DNA of 53,403 nt from an uncultured Oscillospiraceae bacterium (GTDB lineage: Bacteria > Bacillota > Clostridia > Oscillospirales > Acutalibacteraceae), in contig URQB01000015.1 of assembly GCA_900549825.1 (NCBI GenBank), forward strand, positions 1 through 53,403, given 5' to 3'. Positions 50,004 to 53,403 of the stretch are shown one piece after another (position 1 is the first letter of the stretch; each line of letters opens with the position of its first letter). The translations under genes and the position numbers were made by a program. The notes beneath the pieces were generated by a model. That model made no database searches, was not told the DNA's origin, and saw only the letters and a program-made list of their open reading frames with translations.

Positions 50004-50249
50004 CTACGCGTCCAGATAGCAGCGCACCAAAGCCTGCAGCAATTCATCCCGGTCCAGCTTGCGAATAAGGCTTCTCGCATTGTTGTGCGTGGTAATGTAG
50101 GTCGGATCCTCTGAAAGGATATAGCCGACGATCTGGCTGATCGGGTTATACCCCTTTTCGCTGAGTGCGTCATATACTGTACGCAGCACCTGCCGCATCT
50201 CCTCGTCGCGCTCCTCTTTGATTGAGAATTGAATCGTTTTGTCCGTCAA
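50004..50249 (-). CDS. ireB: IreB family regulatory phosphoprotein
   Basis: IreB (DUF965/UPF0297) is phosphorylated by a PASTA kinase in Enterococcus and affects cephalosporin resistance. The 81 residues match well: TIQFSIKEERDEE, LSEKGYNPISQIVGYILSEDPTYITTHNNARSLIRK and DELLQALVRCYL. The start is the TTG at 50249, with GGAGGTGG 7 bases upstream; the ATG at 50264 would have the RBS inside the gene. The usual neighbour ruvX/yqgF is missing here. Confidence 0.92.
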   Translation of the reverse strand: MTDKTIQFSIKEERDEEMRQVLRTVYDALSEKGYNPISQIVGYILSEDPTYITTHNNARSLIRKLDRDELLQALVRCYLDA

Positions 50250-50281
50250 TGCGTCCACCTCCATATCTACATATCTATTTT

Positions 50282-50310
50282 ATTATATACGACTTTCTCG
50301 ATAAAAACAA
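50282..50310 (-). promoter_or_regulatory. Promoter of ireB
   Basis: Minus-strand TTGTTT (50310-50305), 17-bp spacer, TATAAT (50287-50282). Confidence 0.5.
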
Positions 50311-50493
50311 TGCAATCCGTCTATTTTCTGAAAGAAATTCATAGATTTCTCAGCTGCCGCCAAATGCACGCGTGTATGGTGATTCGCAGAAATCGACCCG
50401 ATTTTATGATCCGTATTTAATATTAATTTTTAAAATCATAAAAAACGGCGAAAAAAGAAGATATGATTTAAAAAAATGAGCTAAACGGATTTA

Positions 50494-50523
50494 TTGACTG
50501 TTAAAATCAAAAAATCCTATAAA
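50494..50523 (+). promoter_or_regulatory. First candidate promoter of the DUF1836 gene
   Basis: TTGACT (50494-50499), 18-bp spacer, TATAAA (50518-50523), inside an AT-rich gene-free stretch (50250-50613). Confidence 0.45.
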
Positions 50524-50541
50524 ATAGTCATAAAATAGCTA

Positions 50542-50570
50542 TTGAAGTTCATAGGAACCTGTGATATCAT
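50542..50570 (+). promoter_or_regulatory. Second candidate promoter of the DUF1836 gene
   Basis: TTGAAG (50542-50547), 17-bp spacer, TATCAT (50565-50570) with extended TGA. It is nearer to the gene and better spaced. Confidence 0.6.
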
Positions 50571-50613
50571 ATAAACAACAAGTCGAAAGTTCAATCGAAG
50601 GGAAGAAACCATC

Positions 50614-51192
50614 ATGTTTCAGACATTGCCGGGAACCCTGCTCGAGCGCAGCCGGACGGACGGCCGCGGCGCATACAGCCTGATCGAGCCGATCCTGTCG
50701 CTGACGAAGGGCCTGACGCTCTCGCAGATCCGGGAGCTGACAGGGCTTGAAAACTCCACCGTTCAGAATTGGGTAAAACGGGGCTGGGTTGCCAACCCGA
50801 AATCCAAGCGCTATGGGGAGCGCCAGGTCATGCGGATCATTTTAATCAATGCCCTGCGCGCGTCCCTTCAGCTCGACAGCATCGCTCAGCTGATGCAGTA
50901 CCTCAACGGCAGCGTAGAGGATGTGTCCGACGACATCATTTCGGACGGAGCGCTTTACGACTATCTGTGCGCGATCGTCTTCGAGCTGGAAGACGCGCCT
51001 GCTCTGGATGAAAAGCAGCTCGATGAGACCATCGCGGCCCATATCGCCAGCTATCACGGCCCGGCGGGGGATTCCCGCGAAAAGCTGGGCAATACGCTCA
51101 AGATCATGACGTTCGCCTGCATCTCCTCCCGGCTCAGGCAAAAGGCGGAGGCGGAGATGAGCGCCATACTCGGGAGCAAAATGGAGGACTGA
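50614..51192 (+). CDS. DUF1836 domain protein, putative transcriptional regulator
   Basis: 192 residues. The N-terminal helix-turn-helix is MerR-like: LTLSQIRELTGLENSTVQNWVKRGWVANPKSKRYGERQVMRIILINALRASLQLDSIAQLMQYL broken into the DNA-binding helices and the dimer-like region. The C-terminal 100 residues carry the variable DUF1836 half (DISDGALYDYLCAI-like, ELEDAP, then LGNTLKIMTFACISSRLR). It is behind two promoters. DUF1836 is of unknown role but usually treated as a regulator. Targets cannot be inferred; NfeD and SPFH genes lie downstream on the same strand. Confidence 0.8.
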   Translation: MFQTLPGTLLERSRTDGRGAYSLIEPILSLTKGLTLSQIRELTGLENSTVQNWVKRGWVANPKSKRYGERQVMRIILINALRASLQLDSIAQLMQYLNGSVEDVSDDIISDGALYDYLCAIVFELEDAPALDEKQLDETIAAHIASYHGPAGDSREKLGNTLKIMTFACISSRLRQKAEAEMSAILGSKMED

Positions 51193-51268
51193 GCAATCTT
51201 CCTATCAGGTCCTGCGGCTTCTGAATTGCGCATATCTATCAAAAAACAGAAGGAAAGGAGAGAAGACT

Positions 51269-51712
51269 ATGGAACCCAATACGGTCATGCTGTTTGTCTG
51301 GATTGGCCTGATGGTCGCGTTTACCGTTATAGAGGCGGTGACCGTGCAGCTTGTCACGATATGGTTCGCCGTGGGCAGTCTGGTTGCCCTCATTGCGAAT
51401 ATCGCAGGCGCGAGCATATTGGTGCAGTGGATCGTCTTCGTTGCGGTATCCGCCGTTTGCCTGCTGGCGACCCGCCCGCTTGTCAAAAAGGTGGTCAACG
51501 CAAAGGCGCAGCCGACCAACGCGGACCGGTGCATCGGGGCGACAGCTCTCGTGACCGAGGATATCAACAATGAAATTGGCACGGGCCAAGTGAATGTCAA
51601 GGGCACGATCTGGACGGCGCGCTCCCTGAATGGGGAGCTGATTGAAAAGGACGCCAGCGTCGTCATAGAGAAGATCGAAGGCGTCAAGGTGCTTGTCACC
51701 CGCGCATCCTGA
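51269..51712 (+). CDS. NfeD-like membrane protein
   Basis: 147 residues. Three hydrophobic segments (VMLFVWIGLMVAFTVIEAV, LVTIWFAVGSLVALIANI, WIVFVAVSAVCLLATRPL) precede an OB-fold C-terminal domain (RCIGATALVTEDIN, TGQVNVKGTIWTARS, VVIEKIEGVKVLV). AAAGGAGAG is the RBS. NfeD proteins typically pair with a stomatin/SPFH protein, which follows 80 bp downstream. The pair is thought to organise membrane microdomains; the precise role is unknown. Confidence 0.92.
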   Translation: MEPNTVMLFVWIGLMVAFTVIEAVTVQLVTIWFAVGSLVALIANIAGASILVQWIVFVAVSAVCLLATRPLVKKVVNAKAQPTNADRCIGATALVTEDINNEIGTGQVNVKGTIWTARSLNGELIEKDASVVIEKIEGVKVLVTRAS

Positions 51713-51791
51713 TAGAAGCAGGGGCGCAATTGTTTAAACGGAACAGGGCGAAACGGCCCTGTCCAAATAAAAATTGAGGAGGAACTTGATT

Positions 51792-52718
51792 ATGGGATGG
51801 CTGTTTGTACTGCTTGGTATCCTGCTGTTTTTGCTGATTATTGTGGTGCTCAATATCAAAATTGTGCCGCAATCGAAGGCCTACGTCATTGAAAGGCTTG
51901 GTACCTACCATGCAACATGGGAAACCGGCCTGCATGTGAAGGTCCCGTTCCTGGAGCGCGTCGCGAAGGTCGTTTCCCTGAAGGAGCAGGTGGCGGATTT
52001 CCCGCCGCAGCCCGTTATCACGAAGGATAACGTCACGATGCAGATCGATACCGTTATCTTTTTCCAGATCACGGATGCAAAGCTGTATACCTATGGCGTG
52101 GAGCGCCCGATCTCCGCGATCGAAAACCTGACCGCAACGACCCTGCGTAACATCATCGGCGAGATGGAGCTGGACCATACGCTCACCTCCCGCGATACGA
52201 TCAACGCGAAAATCCGCGGCATTCTCGACGAGGCAACCGACCCCTGGGGCATCAAGGTCAACCGTGTGGAGCTGAAGAATATTGTACCGCCCGCCGAGAT
52301 TCAGGATGCGATGGAGAAGCAGATGAAGGCGGAGCGCCAGCGCCGCGAATCCATCCTGCGCGCCGAAGGCGAAAAGGCCAGTAAGATCCTGGTGGCCGAA
52401 GGCCAGAAGGAGAGCCAGATCCTTGCCGCGGAAGGCGAAAAGCAGGCCGCGATCCTGCACGCAGAGGCTGTGAAGGAGGCAAAGATCCGCGAGGCGGAAG
52501 GCGAGGCGCAGGCGATCCTTGCCGTGCAGAAGGCGGAGGCCGAGGGCATCCGCATGATCAACGAGGCGGCCCCGAGCGAGGGCGTCATCACCATCAAGAG
52601 CCTGGAGGCTTTCCAGAAGGCGGCCGACGGGCAGGCGACGAAGATCATTATCCCGTCCGATATCCAGGGGCTTGCGGGCCTTGCGACGAGCGCGGGCGAG
52701 CTGCTGCGTAAGGAATAA
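51792..52718 (+). CDS. SPFH/Band 7 (stomatin-like) protein
   Basis: 308 residues. One N-terminal hydrophobic segment (WLFVLLGILLFLLIIVVLNI), then the SPFH core (VPQSKAYVIERLGTYHATWETGL, VSLKEQVADFPPQPVITKDNVTMQIDTVIFF, LTATTLRNIIGEMELDHTL) and an Ala/Glu/Lys coiled coil with repeated A-E-G-E-K or A-E-G-Q-K units (about residues 180-250). The ATG at 51792 follows GAGGAGG. With the upstream NfeD gene it forms the usual stomatin-NfeD pair. Oligomer scaffold in membranes is the family role. Confidence 0.94.
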   Translation: MGWLFVLLGILLFLLIIVVLNIKIVPQSKAYVIERLGTYHATWETGLHVKVPFLERVAKVVSLKEQVADFPPQPVITKDNVTMQIDTVIFFQITDAKLYTYGVERPISAIENLTATTLRNIIGEMELDHTLTSRDTINAKIRGILDEATDPWGIKVNRVELKNIVPPAEIQDAMEKQMKAERQRRESILRAEGEKASKILVAEGQKESQILAAEGEKQAAILHAEAVKEAKIREAEGEAQAILAVQKAEAEGIRMINEAAPSEGVITIKSLEAFQKAADGQATKIIIPSDIQGLAGLATSAGELLRKE

Positions 52719-52771
52719 GCGCCTTGCTGAAAAAGCGCTGAAATAACCTTCAGTGAACGCATATGAAACAA

Positions 52772-52818
52772 AGCCTGGAGCAGTTGTCCGGAGGGACGCT
52801 GCCCCAGGCTTATTTATA
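52772..52818 (+). terminator. Terminator of the NfeD-SPFH operon
   Basis: AGCCTGG-x-GCAG (52772-52783) pairs with CTGC-x-CCAGGCT (52799-52810), one mismatch, followed by TATTTAT. Confidence 0.75.
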
Positions 52819-52847
52819 TAAAAAATAAGTGGTAATATAAATGATTG

Positions 52848-52876
52848 TTTACATATTACATATAAAGTGTTAAAAT
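52848..52876 (+). promoter_or_regulatory. Promoter of the secreted protein gene
   Basis: TTTACA (52848-52853), 17-bp spacer, TAAAAT (52871-52876), in a very AT-rich region. The leader is about 70 bases. Confidence 0.55.
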
Positions 52877-52951
52877 AAAAAATATAAATGGTAATTTTAT
52901 GGTTTCATCCATGACTGATTCAGGGAATCAGATAAAATTTTAGGAGAGGTA

Positions 52952-53403
52952 ATGATGAGCAGAAACACAATCAGCAAAGTCCGTATTCTTTCCCTGATCC
53001 TGGCATTGGCCATGATCTTTCTCACGCCAATGACGATGGCCGCAAACCCGCAGGATCCGCCGCCCGCGCCGTTGGAAGCGGTTTCGGATGCGTTGGAGCC
53101 TGAGCGCGCGGCCACGGCCGGCGGGCCCGAAGCCCTGCCGGCAGAGGAGCTTTCAGACGAAAGCACATTTTTGGGGGAGGAAGAAACGAGTTCCGAACCT
53201 GCGGAGTCGTTTACGCTTCCCAGCGAGCCTGAAACGGCAGTGGAAACGGCTGACCCCGCCGCGGGGATCGAAACGGAAACAGCATGGGAAGCTGTGGAGG
53301 AACAGCCCGGTGTTTGGGAGGAGGAAACAACCGATTCCCCCTCGATTGCCCCCATGGGCCTGAGCGCCGAATTCTGGATTGAAAACACAAGCGGCAACCG
53401 GGT
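52952..53403 (+). CDS. Secreted protein with acidic Pro/Thr/Glu-rich region, 3'-truncated by the window edge
   Basis: About 150 residues are visible. ATG at 52952 (or the next codon, 52955) follows AGGAGAGG. A signal peptide (residues about 1-30: RILSLILALAMIFLTPMTMAA) leads into a low-complexity acidic linker of about 100 residues rich in Glu, Pro, Ala, Thr and Ser, then the start of a folded part (SAEFWIENTSGNR). Such long linkers are common in cell-surface proteins. The function is in the missing part. Confidence 0.75.
   Translation, partial: MMSRNTISKVRILSLILALAMIFLTPMTMAANPQDPPPAPLEAVSDALEPERAATAGGPEALPAEELSDESTFLGEEETSSEPAESFTLPSEPETAVETADPAAGIETETAWEAVEEQPGVWEEETTDSPSIAPMGLSAEFWIENTSGNR

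Overview
The window looks like a chromosomal segment of a spore-forming, low-redundancy Clostridia (Firmicutes), probably of the Oscillospirales/Ruminococcaceae type. The evidence is a complete spoIIAA-spoIIAB-sigF operon, a T-box riboswitch in front of metG, a LexA/DinR-type SOS box, Gram-positive RBSs and sigma-A promoters, IreB, LemA, RecD2 and a DUF4093-type RNase M5, with moderately high GC and frequent GCG/GCC codons. The species cannot be fixed from sequence reading alone. No tRNA, rRNA, IS transposase, prophage or CRISPR array was seen.

Layout. 1-9.7 kb: 3' part of alaS (composition unlike the rest), HIT protein, phosphoribosyltransferase, comEC, holA, RNase M5, a lipoprotein metallophosphoesterase and glycerate kinase. 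9.7-13.4 kb: first copy of an intergenic repeat, mntP, an acyl-CoA ligase, and a small gene broken by an in-frame stop behind a consensus promoter. 13.4-17.8 kb: comF-recD2 (minus strand), diverging from folC. 17.9-20.1 kb: sporulation sigma-F operon, then the second copy of the intergenic repeat. 20-30 kb: TPM/LemA membrane pair, a teichoic-acid type polymer transferase, two small unknown proteins, GT2 glycosyltransferase, uvrC, rsmD-coaD, a coiled-coil protein and an asparaginase. 30.3-39.8 kb: an Rhs/YD-repeat polymorphic-toxin island. 39.9-43.2 kb: two tandem GH20 hexosaminidases. 43.3-46.9 kb: an Asn/Gln-rich mini-protein, a lipoprotein, and metG under a T-box. 46.9-49.2 kb: an SOS-box-controlled radical-SAM/DUF4130 DNA repair pair. 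49.5-53.4 kb: small conserved genes, IreB, DUF1836 regulator, NfeD plus SPFH membrane proteins, and the start of a secreted protein.

The most unusual region is the Rhs island. One long secreted Rhs protein (about 1,936 codons) is cut once by an in-frame TAG. It carries a 19-cysteine insert and ends in an AT-rich tip whose His-Gly and Asn-Ser-Cys-x-Gly motifs resemble a clan-CD (caspase/CHAT/DUF4347-like) cysteine peptidase. A membrane-anchored candidate immunity gene starts two bases after it. Downstream lies a graveyard. It holds a duplicated piece of the Rhs core joined to a second tip with an HTHP...SxxD (JAMM/DUF4329-like) motif, an NTF2-like immunity lipoprotein, and two decayed copies of a two-gene unit. 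It also holds a 144-bp duplicate of the gene at 39.4 kb. This fits displacement and silencing of alternative toxin tips.

The second notable system is the repair pair at 47-49 kb. Its promoter is followed by a LexA-type box, and its radical-SAM protein ends with a sliding-clamp-binding type motif. Most other genes are ordinary housekeeping. comEC, comF and recD2 are parts of a DNA uptake/processing repertoire, although ComEC here seems to have lost the metal ligands of its beta-lactamase-like domain.
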